DNA of 64,000 nucleotides from Demequina litoralis (GCF_030418455.1 NZ_JAUHPW010000003.1:248001-312000), one strand, 5' to 3'. Shown: positions 15,459-24,225, counted from the first letter of the stretch. Translations and numbers: made by a program. The notes: generated by a model from the letters alone, not told the origin.

Positions 15459-17758
15459 CCGCGGTCGACCTCGCGGCGAGCTCCCGCGTGACCTCGCTGC
15501 TCGCCGAGATGACGCTCGAGGAGAAGCTCGCGCAGATCACCGGCTTCTGGGAGGACGAGAAGGGCGACGTGGTCGCCCCCCTCCAGGGCGAGGTGTCCGT
15601 CACCGGCGGCCTGGACGATGCGACGCGTCACGGCATCGGCCACTTCACCCGCATCTACGGCACCACGCCCGTGGACGCCGAGGCCCGGGCCCGCGTCCTG
15701 TGGGAGCGCCAGCGCGCGCTGGTGACGGGGACGCGCCTGGGGATCCCGGCCATCGTCCACGAGGAGATCCTCACCGGCCTGTCCGCGTGGAAGGCCGCGA
15801 CCTATCCCGGCCCGCTCACGTGGGGCGCGGCGTTCGACCCGGCGCTCGTGGCGCGCATGGGCGCGCTTATCGGCCGCGACTGCCGCGCGCTGGGCATCCA
15901 CCAGGGCCTCGCGCCCGTGCTCGACGTGGTGCGCGACCCTCGCTGGGGACGCGTCGAGGAGTGCATCGGCGAGGACCCGTACCTGGTCGGCGAGATCGGC
16001 ACCAGCTACGTCGAGGGCGTCCAGTCCGAGGGCGTGCACGCGACGCTCAAGCACTTCGTCGGCTACTCGGCGTCGCGCTCGGGACGCAACTTCGGGCCCG
16101 TCTCGATGGGGCCGCGCGAGCTGCGCGACGTCATGATGGTGCCGTTCGAGATGGCCGTCGTCGACGGCGGCGTGCGGTCCGTCATGCACGCCTACACGGA
16201 GATCGACGGCGTGCCCACCGCGGCGGACGGCGACCTGCTCACGGGCGTCCTGCGCGACGAGTGGGGCTTCGACGGGGTCGTGGTCGCCGACTACTTCGGA
16301 GTCGCGTTCCTCCACCTCCTGCACGGCATCGCCGAGGACCTCTCCGAGGCCGCGGCGCTCGCCCTCGAGGCGGGCGTCGACGTCGAGCTGCCCACCGGCG
16401 ACGCGTACCTCGCGCCGCTCGCCGCCGCCGTCCGGTCCGGGCGGGTGCCCGAGGCCCTCGTCGACCGGGCGGTCGCGCGCATCCTCGCGCAGAAGGAGGC
16501 GCTCGGCCTCCTCGACGCGACCTTCGACGGGCCGCCGCCCTCGGGCGTCGACCTCGACGGCCCCGAGCACCGCGAGGTCGCCCGGCTGCTCGCCGAGCGC
16601 GGCATCGTCCTCCTGGCCAACGACGGCACGCTGCCGCTCGCCCCGCGGGACGATGCGGCGGGCGACGGCGGCGCTCAGGGCGCCGGCGCATCGTCCCGCC
16701 TCGCGGTCATCGGCCCGAACGCGGACCGCTACGCGGCGATGTTCGGCTGCTACTCGTTCGCCAACCACGTGCTCGACAAGCGGCCGGGCACCGAGCTGGG
16801 GCTCGACGTGCCGACCGTGCTCGACGCCGTCCGCGACGAGCTCGGCCCCGTGCTGTCCGCGCGCGGCTGCGACGTCCAGGGCGACTCGCGCGAGGGCTTC
16901 GCCGAGGCGGTGTCCGCGGCGCGCGCGGCGGATGTCGCCGTCGTCGTGGTCGGCGACCAGGCGGGGCTGTTCGGGCGCGGGACCTCGGGTGAGGGATGCG
17001 ACACGGACTCCCTCGAGCTGCCCGGCGTCCAGCGCGACCTCGTCGAGGAGGTGCTCGCGACCGGCACGCCGGTGGTGCTCGTGCTGGTGACGGGTCGCCC
17101 GTACGCGATCGGCTGGGCGCTCGAGCGCTGCGCCGCCGTGGTGCAGGCCTTCTTCCCGGGCGAGGAGGGCGCGCGGGCGATCGCGGGCGTGCTGTCGGGG
17201 CGGGTCAACCCGTCGGGCCGGCTGCCCGTGAGCATCCCTCGCGACACCGGCGCCCAGCCGTACAGCTACCTCCACCCGCGCCTCGGCGGCGACACGGACG
17301 TCACGAACCTGTCGTCTGCGCCGCCGCTCGGCTTCGGCGAGGGCCTGTCGTACACGTCCTTCGCGTACGAGGACCTCGCGGCGTCCGGGGCCGCGACGGA
17401 CGGCACGATGCGGGTGTCCGTGACCGTGCGCAACACCGGCGATCGCGACGGCGACGAGGTGGTGCAGGTCTACGCGCACCAGCGGCGCGCGTCGCTCACG
17501 CGGCCGGTCGCGCAGCTCGTGGGCTTCGCGCGGGTGCCGGTCGGCGCGGGCGGGTCGCGGCGGGTCACGCTCGACATCCCGGCCGCGCGGCTGGCGTTCT
17601 CGGGGCGCGACCTCGTGCGCGCCGTCGAGCCCGGCGAGGTCGAGCTGTGGGTCGGCACGCCGCTGCGGCGCGAGGCCGAGGCGGTCGTGGCGCTCACCGG
17701 GTCACGATGCGCGGTGGGCCGCGAGAGCGCAAGGAGGGTGCGCGCCGATTGCCAATGA
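15455..17758 (+). CDS. Glycoside hydrolase family 3 (beta-glucosidase/beta-xylosidase type)
   Basis: A 767-residue cytoplasmic exo-glycosidase. The TIM-barrel domain has KHFVGYSASRSGRN for substrate binding and the nucleophile Asp279 in VVVADYFGV. The alpha/beta-sandwich domain begins near residue 370 and the C-terminal fibronectin-like domain ends near 745. No signal peptide, consistent with cleavage of imported oligosaccharides. VVADYFG rather than VVSDW is common in a xylosidase/glucosidase subgroup, so the substrate is uncertain. The last four codons, Asp-Cys-Gln-stop, lie inside palindromic repeat copy 2, so the repeat may have replaced the original 3' end. Confidence 0.93.
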   Translation: MTAVDLAASSRVTSLLAEMTLEEKLAQITGFWEDEKGDVVAPLQGEVSVTGGLDDATRHGIGHFTRIYGTTPVDAEARARVLWERQRALVTGTRLGIPAIVHEEILTGLSAWKAATYPGPLTWGAAFDPALVARMGALIGRDCRALGIHQGLAPVLDVVRDPRWGRVEECIGEDPYLVGEIGTSYVEGVQSEGVHATLKHFVGYSASRSGRNFGPVSMGPRELRDVMMVPFEMAVVDGGVRSVMHAYTEIDGVPTAADGDLLTGVLRDEWGFDGVVVADYFGVAFLHLLHGIAEDLSEAAALALEAGVDVELPTGDAYLAPLAAAVRSGRVPEALVDRAVARILAQKEALGLLDATFDGPPPSGVDLDGPEHREVARLLAERGIVLLANDGTLPLAPRDDAAGDGGAQGAGASSRLAVIGPNADRYAAMFGCYSFANHVLDKRPGTELGLDVPTVLDAVRDELGPVLSARGCDVQGDSREGFAEAVSAARAADVAVVVVGDQAGLFGRGTSGEGCDTDSLELPGVQRDLVEEVLATGTPVVLVLVTGRPYAIGWALERCAAVVQAFFPGEEGARAIAGVLSGRVNPSGRLPVSIPRDTGAQPYSYLHPRLGGDTDVTNLSSAPPLGFGEGLSYTSFAYEDLAASGAATDGTMRVSVTVRNTGDRDGDEVVQVYAHQRRASLTRPVAQLVGFARVPVGAGGSRRVTLDIPAARLAFSGRDLVRAVEPGEVELWVGTPLRREAEAVVALTGSRCAVGRESARRVRADCQ
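16647..16697 (+). repeat. Inverted pair of GGGACGATGCG inside the GH3 gene
   Basis: GGGACGATGCG and CGCATCGTCCC are perfect inverted copies 29 bp apart that encode Asp-Asp-Ala and Ala-Ser-Ser in an interdomain loop of GH3. They can form an 11-bp stem in the mRNA. Confidence 0.85.
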
Positions 17759-17850
17759 CACGTGTGGCTGGTGTGACGGCGCGTGGTGGGCCGGGCCGGG
17801 CCCGTCCACGCGGCGAGTCGTCACTCCCTTCACCTGTGTCATTGGCAGTC
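17747..17850. repeat. Palindromic intergenic repeat, copy 2 (104 bp)
   Basis: Left arm starts GATTGCCAATGACA and right arm ends GTGTCATTGGCAGTC. The interior can also fold (CGCGTGG with CCACGCG). It lies between the convergent GH3 and PLDc_N genes and contains the GH3 stop codon. Confidence 0.9.
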
Positions 17851-17859
17851 GGACGCGGG

Positions 17860-18153
17860 TCAGCGGCCCTCGCCGCTCTGACGCTTGCGCCGCGACTGCT
17901 CGCGCAGCCACGCGAGGTACTCGGGGTCGTCGTCGGGCGCCACGGGCTCCGACCGGCGCTGCGGGCCGCTGTCGGGCCGGGTGCGGCTCAGCAGGATCCA
18001 GCCGATCGCGCCCACGTAGGGCAGCAGCACGATGATCGCAGCCCATAGCCACTTGGACACCCCGTACGGGTCCTTCTCGGGACGCTGCATCGCGTCGGAG
18101 AGGGCGTAGATGACGAGGCCCAGGTAGATGAGCAGGGGAAGCACGCGAGCCAT
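17860..18153 (-). CDS. PLD nuclease N-terminal (PLDc_N) domain membrane protein
   Basis: A 97-residue protein with two hydrophobic helices, VLPLLIYLGLVIYALSDAMQ and WLWAAIIVLLPYVGAIGWILLSR. This is the typical PLDc_N small membrane domain, followed by a charged tail (DDDPEYLAWLREQSRRKRQ). Despite the name it has no nuclease catalytic residues. It may anchor or modulate a membrane enzyme; function is unknown. The gene commonly neighbours menaquinone genes in actinobacteria. The ATG at 18153 is six bases from the minus-strand -10 TACGCT, so a leaderless transcript is predicted. Confidence 0.85.
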   Translation of the reverse strand: MARVLPLLIYLGLVIYALSDAMQRPEKDPYGVSKWLWAAIIVLLPYVGAIGWILLSRTRPDSGPQRRSEPVAPDDDPEYLAWLREQSRRKRQSGEGR

Positions 18154-18159
18154 CCATCA

Positions 18160-18178
18160 AGCGTACGCCGGGTACCGT
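18160..18178. promoter_or_regulatory. Divergent leaderless -10 elements (PLDc_N and DUF4229 genes)
   Basis: Minus-strand TACGCT (18165-18160) and plus-strand TACCGT (18173-18178) each lie exactly six bases from their start codons (18153 and 18185). Only 31 bp separates the two genes, so the two promoters largely overlap. Confidence 0.65.
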
Positions 18179-18184
18179 TGACGC

Positions 18185-18472
18185 ATGAGCGTTCTTGCGT
18201 ACTGGGGTGCCCGGACGGGCATCTTCCTCGCCGTCCTCGGCGTGCTGTGGGCCGTGGGATGGCGCGACGTGATCGCGTTCTTCGCCGCCTTCATCGTGGC
18301 CTGGCTGGTGTCCTACCTGGCACTCCCGGGCCTGCGGGTCCGCGCCGCCGAGCAGATGGACGGCTGGATCTCCCGCTCGGAGAAGGGCATCCGCGAGGCC
18401 GCCGCCGAGGAGGACGCCGAGATCGGCGCCGATGCGGAGCCCACCGACCACGAGGCCGGCACCGCTCGCTGA
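18185..18472 (+). CDS. DUF4229 small membrane protein
   Basis: A 95-residue protein with two N-terminal hydrophobic helices (TGIFLAVLGVLWAVGW and VIAFFAAFIVAWLVSYLAL). An amphipathic segment (RAAEQMDGWISRSEKGI) and an acidic tail follow. This matches the actinobacterial DUF4229 family, which is regularly encoded beside menA; function unknown. No Shine-Dalgarno is visible and TACCGT sits six bases before the ATG, indicating leaderless translation. Convergent with menA. Confidence 0.82.
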   Translation: MSVLAYWGARTGIFLAVLGVLWAVGWRDVIAFFAAFIVAWLVSYLALPGLRVRAAEQMDGWISRSEKGIREAAAEEDAEIGADAEPTDHEAGTAR

Positions 18473-18505
18473 ACCCGCCGAGCGCGACGCGTCCCCGGGC
18501 CCGCG

Positions 18506-19375
18506 CTACAGCACCAGCCCCACCGCCATCAGCAGGCCGTAGGCGAGGCCCACGCCGCTGATCCCCTGGAACATCACCGCGAAGTTCCGGCCCGACGCGC
18601 CCATGCGCATGCCGAACGCGATGATGACCGACGGCAGCGCGACCATCGTCGAGATGAGCACCCACGGGTGCGCGAACGCGACCAGCACCGCGAGGCCCAC
18701 GGGCAGCGTCACCGACGCCGCGAACAGCTGGCGCGCGCGCAGCTCGCCCACCTTGACCGCAAGCGTGCGCTTGCCGGCGAGCGCATCCGTCTCGAGGTCG
18801 CGGATGTTGTTGACCAGCAGCAGCGCGACCGCGTACAGCCCCACGCCCGCCGACGCCACGACGGCCCACCACGTGATGTGCCCGGCCTGCGTGAGCATGG
18901 TGCCGAGCACCGCGACGGGTCCGAAGAAGATGAAGACGCTGACCTCGCCCCAGCCCGCGTAGCCGTACGGCCGCGACGAGCCCGTGTAGGTCCAGGCCGC
19001 GACGATCGCGACCGCGCCCACGGCGAGCAGCCACCACATCTCCACGGAGACGACGAGCGCGAGACCCAGCAGCGCGCCCGCCGCGAAGGACAGGTACGCG
19101 GCGCGCTTGACCGAGGACGGCAGCGCCTTGCCCGACGCGACCAGCCGCTCGGGGCCGATGCGGTCGATGTCGGTGCCGCGGATGCCGTCCGAGTAGTCGT
19201 TGGCGTAGTTCGAGCCCACCTGCAGCGCGAGCGCGACGCCGAGCGCCAGCAGCGCGGGGATCAGCCGGAAGCCGTCCTCCGCGATCGCGGCCGCGGAGCC
19301 GACGATCACCGGCACCGCGCCGGTCCACAGCGTGCGGGGGCGGGCGCCTGCCACCCAGTCGGCGGTCGTGGTCAT
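18506..19375 (-). CDS. menA: 1,4-dihydroxy-2-naphthoate polyprenyltransferase
   Basis: Integral membrane UbiA-superfamily enzyme of 289 residues that joins 1,4-dihydroxy-2-naphthoate to a polyprenyl diphosphate, giving demethylmenaquinol. The first Mg-diphosphate motif is NYANDYSDGIRGTD near residues 57-70, followed by the MenA-typical RLVASGKALP. A second Asp-rich motif lies in NNIRDLETDALAGKRTLAVKVG. Eight or nine helices are apparent. The stop of menE overlaps its start by four bases (ATGA), so the two are one operon read toward the left. The polyprenyl donor is probably made by the synthase at 48251. Confidence 0.95.
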   Translation of the reverse strand: MTTTADWVAGARPRTLWTGAVPVIVGSAAAIAEDGFRLIPALLALGVALALQVGSNYANDYSDGIRGTDIDRIGPERLVASGKALPSSVKRAAYLSFAAGALLGLALVVSVEMWWLLAVGAVAIVAAWTYTGSSRPYGYAGWGEVSVFIFFGPVAVLGTMLTQAGHITWWAVVASAGVGLYAVALLLVNNIRDLETDALAGKRTLAVKVGELRARQLFAASVTLPVGLAVLVAFAHPWVLISTMVALPSVIIAFGMRMGASGRNFAVMFQGISGVGLAYGLLMAVGLVL

Positions 19376-20382
19376 CGGTCCTCCTCGCTCGCCAGGCCAC
19401 GGGCGGCCGGCCGGTCAATCTTCCCACCCGCGGTGCGCGGCACAGTCGCACGGACGATGCGCTTGGGGCGCTCGTACGAGGCGAGACCCTCGAGCGCCGC
19501 CGCCAGCGCCGCATCGTCCACCGCGCCCTCGACGACCGCGACCACGCGCTGGCCCCACTCGGGGTCGGGCACCCCGACCACGGCCGCCGCCGTCGCGCCG
19601 GCCCGCTCGAGCGCGAGCTCGATGCGCTGCGGGTGCACCTTGACGCCGCCGGTGTTGATGACGTGGTCGGCGCGGCCGAGGACGTGCAGCCGGCCGTCCG
19701 CGCGCCGCTCGCCCACGTCGGACGTGCGGAACCACCGCACGCCGTCGCGGGTCTCGAAGCCCGCATCGTCGCCGTCCGCGTAGCCCGCCGCGAGCGTGGG
19801 CCCCGCCAGCAGGATCCGCCCGTCCGGGTCGATCCGCACCCCGACGCCGTCGAGCGGTCGGCCGTCGTAGACGCAGCCGCCGGACGTCTCGCTCATGCCG
19901 TACGTGCGCACGAGGTTCGCGGGCGCGTCCCGCTCGGGCAGCGCGGCGCCGCCGACGAGCACCGCCTCGAACGTGGCGAGCGCGTCGCGCCCGGCCGGGT
20001 CGGCGAGCAGCCGGCGCACCTGCGTGGGCACGAGCGACACGTGCCGCCGGCCCGCCGGCATCCGGGAGGTCGCCTCGGCGAAGGACGATGCGGTGAAGGG
20101 CCCGGCGGGCATGGTCGCCAGCGGGGTCCCGGCGAGGGTCGCGCGTGCCACCACCATCGCGCCGCCGATGCGGTCGGCGGGCAGCGCGAGCAGCCAGGCC
20201 GCCTCGCCGCCCAGGCGGGCCGCGGTGAGCGTCGCGGAGGCACGGATCGCGGCGGCGGGGACGAGCACCTCGCGGGGCGCGCCCGTCGAGCCGGAGGTCG
20301 CGGCGGCGATGCCGTCGGCGCGCCCGGCCAGCGCATCGTCCACCGCGGCGAAGGGATCGTCGGCGAGGCGGGCGTAGGTCAC
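19372..20382 (-). CDS. menE: o-Succinylbenzoate-CoA ligase-type AMP-binding enzyme
   Basis: A short (336-residue) acyl-adenylate-forming enzyme that activates o-succinylbenzoate with CoA and ATP. The P-loop-like motif is AATSGSTGAPREV, the adenine-binding motif is TYGMSETSGG, and the hinge/C-domain signature is GRADHVINTGGVKVHP. The catalytic Lys is in RTAGGKIDRPAA. The compact N-terminus is typical of actinobacterial MenE. The GTG at 20382 follows TAGGCT by seven bases, predicting a leaderless mRNA. Three 10-mer copies (19510, 20083, 20332) give Asp-Asp-Ala or Ala-Ser-Ser; a fourth at 19452 is in another frame. Confidence 0.92.
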   Translation of the reverse strand: MTYARLADDPFAAVDDALAGRADGIAAATSGSTGAPREVLVPAAAIRASATLTAARLGGEAAWLLALPADRIGGAMVVARATLAGTPLATMPAGPFTASSFAEATSRMPAGRRHVSLVPTQVRRLLADPAGRDALATFEAVLVGGAALPERDAPANLVRTYGMSETSGGCVYDGRPLDGVGVRIDPDGRILLAGPTLAAGYADGDDAGFETRDGVRWFRTSDVGERRADGRLHVLGRADHVINTGGVKVHPQRIELALERAGATAAAVVGVPDPEWGQRVVAVVEGAVDDAALAAALEGLASYERPKRIVRATVPRTAGGKIDRPAARGLASEEDR

Positions 20383-20389
20383 ACCGCCC

Positions 20390-20411
20390 AGCCTAGGGCG
20401 GCCCCTACACT
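20390..20411. promoter_or_regulatory. Divergent leaderless -10 elements (menE and DUF3048 genes)
   Basis: Minus-strand TAGGCT (20395-20390) is seven bases from the menE GTG at 20382. Plus-strand TACACT (20406-20411) is seven bases from the DUF3048 ATG at 20419. The intergenic region is only 36 bp. Confidence 0.65.
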
Positions 20412-20418
20412 CATCCGC

Positions 20419-21504
20419 ATGACGTCGACCCGCATCGCGGGCGCGCTCGCGGCTGCCGCCGCGGTGACGATCCTCGCCGCGTGCTCGCCCGCCTCCGAGA
20501 GCGGCCCCACCACGACCCTGTCGATCGAGGCCTCGCCCGAGGTGTCGGCGGTGGCGCTGCCGCCCGCCCCCGAGGACCCGGTGCCCGCGATCGCGTGGCC
20601 GCTCACGGGCCTCGACGCGTCCGGCGCGTCCAAGGCCGACCGCAACCGTCCGGCGCTGTCGATCAAGATCGAGAACTCCGCGGAGGCCCGCCCGCAGGAG
20701 AACCTCGACAAGGCGGACGTCGTCTTCGAGGAGTACGTCGAGGCCGGCATCTCCCGCCTCATCGCGGTCTACCAGTCGGACATGCCCGAGTCGGTGGGCC
20801 CCATCCGGTCGATGCGCCCCATGGACCGCAACATCATGGGCTCGTTCGGCGGCCCGCTGATCTTCTCCGGCGCGCAGCCGCGGTTCGTGTCCGCGACCCT
20901 CGCCTCGGGCCAGGACATCATCACGCAGGACGTGGGCGACTACGGCTTCTACCGGACCACGGACAAGGCCGCGCCCCACAACCTGCACGGCTACCTGTCC
21001 TCGTTCCTCGAGCAGACCGACGCGGACGCGCCCGACGCGCAGTGGGAGGTCGCCTACCCCGCGACCGAGGCCACCGCGCAGCTCGAAGGCACCAAGGCGA
21101 CCGCGATCGACATCTACATGTCGGGCTACTCGCAGCCGTCGTGGCGGTGGGACCGGACCGACCAGGTGTGGAAGCGCTCGGAGTCGGGCAGGCCGCACGT
21201 CACCACGGACGGCGTGCAGCTGTCCGCCACCAACGTCGTGATGCTGTGGGTGACCGTCCAGTACACGTCCTCGGAAGGCGGCTCGTCGGTGCCGGAGACG
21301 CTCGTGGCCGGGCGCTCGGGCGAGGGCTACGTGGTCACGGGCAACCGGACCATCCCGATCAGGTGGAGCAAGAAGGGCCAGTACGACCCGTTCGTGCTCA
21401 CCACGAAGGACGGCGACGAGGTCGCGCTCGCGGCCGGTCAGACCTGGTTCGAGCTCATCCCCAACGCGGGCATCGGGCGCGCGACGTCGATCGACATCTC
21501 GTAG
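20419..21504 (+). CDS. DUF3048 (YerB-family) lipoprotein
   Basis: A 361-residue exported lipoprotein. The signal peptide ends in ILAACSP with lipidated Cys22. An acidic/proline-rich linker follows, then the DUF3048 domain with RPALSIKIENS, VVFEEYVEAGISRLIAVYQS and the family hallmark VGPIRSMRP. The C-terminal half (about 230-361) is the conserved companion domain. The biochemical role is unknown; Bacillus YerB-type relatives are surface lipoproteins. The start is fixed by a -10 seven bases upstream and the absence of a Shine-Dalgarno. It is divergent from menE and convergent with the metzincin gene, from which it is separated by 16 bp. Confidence 0.88.
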   Translation: MTSTRIAGALAAAAAVTILAACSPASESGPTTTLSIEASPEVSAVALPPAPEDPVPAIAWPLTGLDASGASKADRNRPALSIKIENSAEARPQENLDKADVVFEEYVEAGISRLIAVYQSDMPESVGPIRSMRPMDRNIMGSFGGPLIFSGAQPRFVSATLASGQDIITQDVGDYGFYRTTDKAAPHNLHGYLSSFLEQTDADAPDAQWEVAYPATEATAQLEGTKATAIDIYMSGYSQPSWRWDRTDQVWKRSESGRPHVTTDGVQLSATNVVMLWVTVQYTSSEGGSSVPETLVAGRSGEGYVVTGNRTIPIRWSKKGQYDPFVLTTKDGDEVALAAGQTWFELIPNAGIGRATSIDIS

Positions 21505-21520
21505 CCGCCGGGCGCGCGGT

Positions 21521-23395
21521 TCAGCGCGCGTACGAGCTCGTCGCGACCTTGCGGGCCTTGAGGTACGTGTTGCCCAGGTACTTCACCGACACGCGTCCCT
21601 TCGGCAGCTTCCAGGTCGTCAGCCGCACCTTGTAGACCGAGCCGGAGCGCACCAGCTTGTACTTGGCCGACACCTTCGTGGTCCCGACGTACATCTGCAC
21701 GTAGCCGGTCTCGCGCGCGACGGAGCTCGACACGGTCGCGACGAAGGTCGCCCGCGCGCCCTTCCTCACCGCGGTCTTGGCGACCGCGGTGACCTTCGGC
21801 GTCGCCTTCGTGACGGTCGCCTTGACCGTGGTCGTCGAGGGCTGCGACGCGAGCGAGCCCGAGTACCGCGCGGTGAGCGTGCGCGTGCCCGGCTTCCAGC
21901 CCTTGGGCAGGGTGAAGGTCACCTTGCCGTTGTTGAGCGTCCTCGTCCATTCCCGGGATCCCACGCTCAGGGTGACCGTGCCCATCGGCGTGCGCTCGCC
22001 GGCCACCGTGACGGTGACCTTGCCGGCGGTGCGGTAGGGGACCTTGGTGGCCGTCGCGCGCGCCGTCGTGGCCGTCGCCGGCCCGGGCGTGAGGGCGACG
22101 GTCGCGCTCGAGGCGGTCGACTCGACCACGTCGAGGGTGAACTGCCCCATCGGGTCGACGTAGGTGTCGCCGGTCCGGAACGAGGTCTGGAGCGTGCCGT
22201 CGCCGTGGTCGTGGGCGAACACGTACTGCTCGTTGTAGCCGGGCTCCATCATCGTGAGCACCACGCCCGGCGCGTAGGAGGCGACGAACCCGAGCGGCTC
22301 GAGGTAGGCGTCGGTGCCGGCGAAGTACGCCGGGGCGTCCGTGCCCGCGCCGTCGCGGTAGTCGACGAAGTAGCGGAATCCGTAGTCGTCGTCGAAGGTG
22401 ACCGCGGTGGTGCCGGTGGTCGAGGTCGACGCGCCGAGGGTCACGACCTGCGGCTCCGTCGCGCCCGGCGTCAGGGTGAGGGCGGCGGTCTGCGCGTCCA
22501 CGCCGGGCAGGTCGAGGTACGCGCGGTACGCGGCGTCGAGGCTCGCCGGCTCGAAGGTGCCGATGGACCCGGCCATGGGGCTGTAGGCGCCGTAGTACTC
22601 GGCGAAGCCGTACGCGCCGAACACGTCGCCCCACAGCAGGTCGCTGTGCCCGAGCCCGAGGTTGTGGCCGAGCTCGTGCACGGTGACCGCGGCGCCCGGC
22701 TCTGCGATGTGCACGTAGCCGCCGAGCGTCATCCGGCCGATGGTCGCGACGCCGAGGTAGTCGTACACGCACGAGGTGGGCGTGTAGACGATGAGGTGGT
22801 TGGTCGCGGTCGCGAAGTCGACCGCGGGGAAGAGCGCCGCGGCCTCCTCCCACAGCTCGTCGAAGGTGTACGCGCACGAGCCCGCGAGCGACAGCACGCG
22901 CGTTTGCGCGATGTCGAACGAGGAGAACGCGCCGCGGCCCTCGCGCACCCAGTAGTCGAGCGCGTACGCCGCGTCGTCCGTCGCGTCCGCGGCCGAGACG
23001 TCGCCGCCGGTCGTCGCATCGTCGATCGTCACGACGTACGCGTCGTGGCCCGTGACCGCGACCGCCGCGGCGACCGGGTCGAGCACCGTGGCGGCGCTCA
23101 CGACGCCGTCGTCGACGGTCGCCTCCACCTCGGAGCCCGAGGGGATCTCCTCGAGGGCCTCGCCGGAGACCTCGGTGATCGAGCCGTCGTCCTCGACGAG
23201 GACGTAGCCGTCGGTGTGCTCGCCCTCGGTGTCGACGATCACCTCGAGCATGTGGGCGTCGACCGTGGCGAGGCCGAGCGTCCCGCCCGGGCCCGCGGGG
23301 ATCGCGGATGCGCTGGAGAGGCCGGCGAGGGTGAGCGCGAGCGCCACGCCGGCGCTCGTGGCGGTGCGGGCCGCCGGGCGGATGCGAGTGGTCAC
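21521..23395 (-). CDS. Secreted metzincin-type zinc metalloprotease with C-terminal Ig-like repeats
   Basis: A 624-residue secreted protein with a Sec signal peptide (hydrophobic residues about 13-30, ASA cleavage site). A propeptide-like region precedes the catalytic domain, whose zinc motif HELGHNLGLGH spans 240-250 with a downstream Met-turn candidate in AYSPMAG. This resembles gametolysin (M11)-like or reprolysin-like peptidases. From about residue 430, two Lys/Thr-rich Ig-like repeats occur (VTVTVAGERTPMGTVTLSV and KVTAVAKTAVRKGARATFV). No LPXTG anchor is seen, so the protein is probably released or bound through the basic repeats. GTG start six bases from TAGCCT. Confidence 0.87.
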   Translation of the reverse strand: MTTRIRPAARTATSAGVALALTLAGLSSASAIPAGPGGTLGLATVDAHMLEVIVDTEGEHTDGYVLVEDDGSITEVSGEALEEIPSGSEVEATVDDGVVSAATVLDPVAAAVAVTGHDAYVVTIDDATTGGDVSAADATDDAAYALDYWVREGRGAFSSFDIAQTRVLSLAGSCAYTFDELWEEAAALFPAVDFATATNHLIVYTPTSCVYDYLGVATIGRMTLGGYVHIAEPGAAVTVHELGHNLGLGHSDLLWGDVFGAYGFAEYYGAYSPMAGSIGTFEPASLDAAYRAYLDLPGVDAQTAALTLTPGATEPQVVTLGASTSTTGTTAVTFDDDYGFRYFVDYRDGAGTDAPAYFAGTDAYLEPLGFVASYAPGVVLTMMEPGYNEQYVFAHDHGDGTLQTSFRTGDTYVDPMGQFTLDVVESTASSATVALTPGPATATTARATATKVPYRTAGKVTVTVAGERTPMGTVTLSVGSREWTRTLNNGKVTFTLPKGWKPGTRTLTARYSGSLASQPSTTTVKATVTKATPKVTAVAKTAVRKGARATFVATVSSSVARETGYVQMYVGTTKVSAKYKLVRSGSVYKVRLTTWKLPKGRVSVKYLGNTYLKARKVATSSYAR

Positions 23396-23401
23396 GGGGG
23401 G

Positions 23402-23407
23402 AGGCTA
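23402..23407 (-). promoter_or_regulatory. Leaderless -10 of the metzincin gene
   Basis: TAGCCT on the minus strand, six bases (all C) before the GTG at 23395. No Shine-Dalgarno could exist if the transcript begins at the start codon. Confidence 0.55.
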
Positions 23408-23478
23408 TCGGGGGGCGCACCAGCGGCGATACCCCCATTTGTGGGTGCCTCGCCGGCGCGGGCGTGTGCCCGGTGCGG

Positions 23479-23484
23479 CACCAT
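23479..23484 (+). promoter_or_regulatory. Possible leaderless -10 of the sirtuin gene
   Basis: CACCAT lies six bases before the GTG at 23491. The only purine-rich stretch, GGAGGG, directly abuts the GTG and is too close to serve as a Shine-Dalgarno. Confidence 0.4.
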
Positions 23485-23490
23485 GGAGGG

Positions 23491-24204
23491 GTGATCACGG
23501 TCCTCACGGGCGCCGGGCTCTCGACCGGCGCGGGCATCCCCGACTTCCGCGGCCCCGACGGCGTGTGGACGCGGCACCCCGAACGGGCCCGGCTGCTCGA
23601 GATCGACGTCTTCCTCGGCGACCGCGAGGCGCGCATCGAGGGCTGGCGCGACTGGGCCGCGCACGCGGCGTGGTCGGCGCGCCCCTCGCCCGCGCATCGT
23701 GCCCTCGCGCGGCTGGTCGAGGCCGGCCTCGCCCGCGACATCCTCACCCAGAACATCGACGGCCTGCAGCAGGCCGCCGGCACGCCAGACGATGCGGTGG
23801 TCGAGATGCACGGCAGCCTCGCCACCACCTCGTGCGTGGGATGCGAGTGGGGCTGCGAGACGCGCGAGGTGATCGCGATGCTGGACGTGGACCCGGACCC
23901 GCGCTGCCCGTACTGCGGCGGGGTGCTCAAGCCGGACGTCGTGTACTTCGGGGAGGCGCTGAGCGATGCGGACCTCGACCGGGCCTCGCGCGCCTCACGC
24001 GGGTGCGACGTGTTCGTGGCGATCGGGACCACGCTGCAGGTGTACCCCGTGGCGATGTACGCGGGGTCCGCGCTGCAGGCGGGCGCGGAGCTGGTGATCG
24101 TCAACGCGTCCCCGACGGCATACGACCGCGACGCGCACCGCGTGGTCCGCGAGCCCATCGAGGAGGCCGTGCCGGCGCTCGTCGAGGAGTGGCTGGCGGG
24201 GTGA
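23491..24204 (+). CDS. Sir2-family NAD-dependent protein deacylase
   Basis: A 237-residue sirtuin. It has the NAD motif TGAGLSTGAGIPDFRG at 6-21, TQNIDGLQ with the catalytic region, and the active-site His in VEMHGSL. A Cys4 zinc module is formed by CVGCEWGC and CPYC, and the ribose-binding FGEAL and IGTTLQVYPVA complete the fold. It removes acyl groups from lysines using NAD+, in the cytoplasm. Actinobacterial relatives reverse acetylation of acyl-CoA synthetases. The GTG at 23491 is chosen over a GTG at 23464 because the family begins at the TGAGLS strand. Convergent with menB. Confidence 0.92.
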   Translation: MITVLTGAGLSTGAGIPDFRGPDGVWTRHPERARLLEIDVFLGDREARIEGWRDWAAHAAWSARPSPAHRALARLVEAGLARDILTQNIDGLQQAAGTPDDAVVEMHGSLATTSCVGCEWGCETREVIAMLDVDPDPRCPYCGGVLKPDVVYFGEALSDADLDRASRASRGCDVFVAIGTTLQVYPVAMYAGSALQAGAELVIVNASPTAYDRDAHRVVREPIEEAVPALVEEWLAG

Positions 24205-24220
24205 GGGGCCCGTGGGCCCC
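24205..24220. terminator. Hairpin between convergent sirtuin and menB genes
   Basis: GGGGCCC-GT-GGGCCCC is a perfect 7-bp stem directly after the sirtuin stop and six bases before the menB stop. It lacks a T-run, so bidirectional termination is only possible. Confidence 0.4.
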
Positions 24221-24225
24221 GGCGG

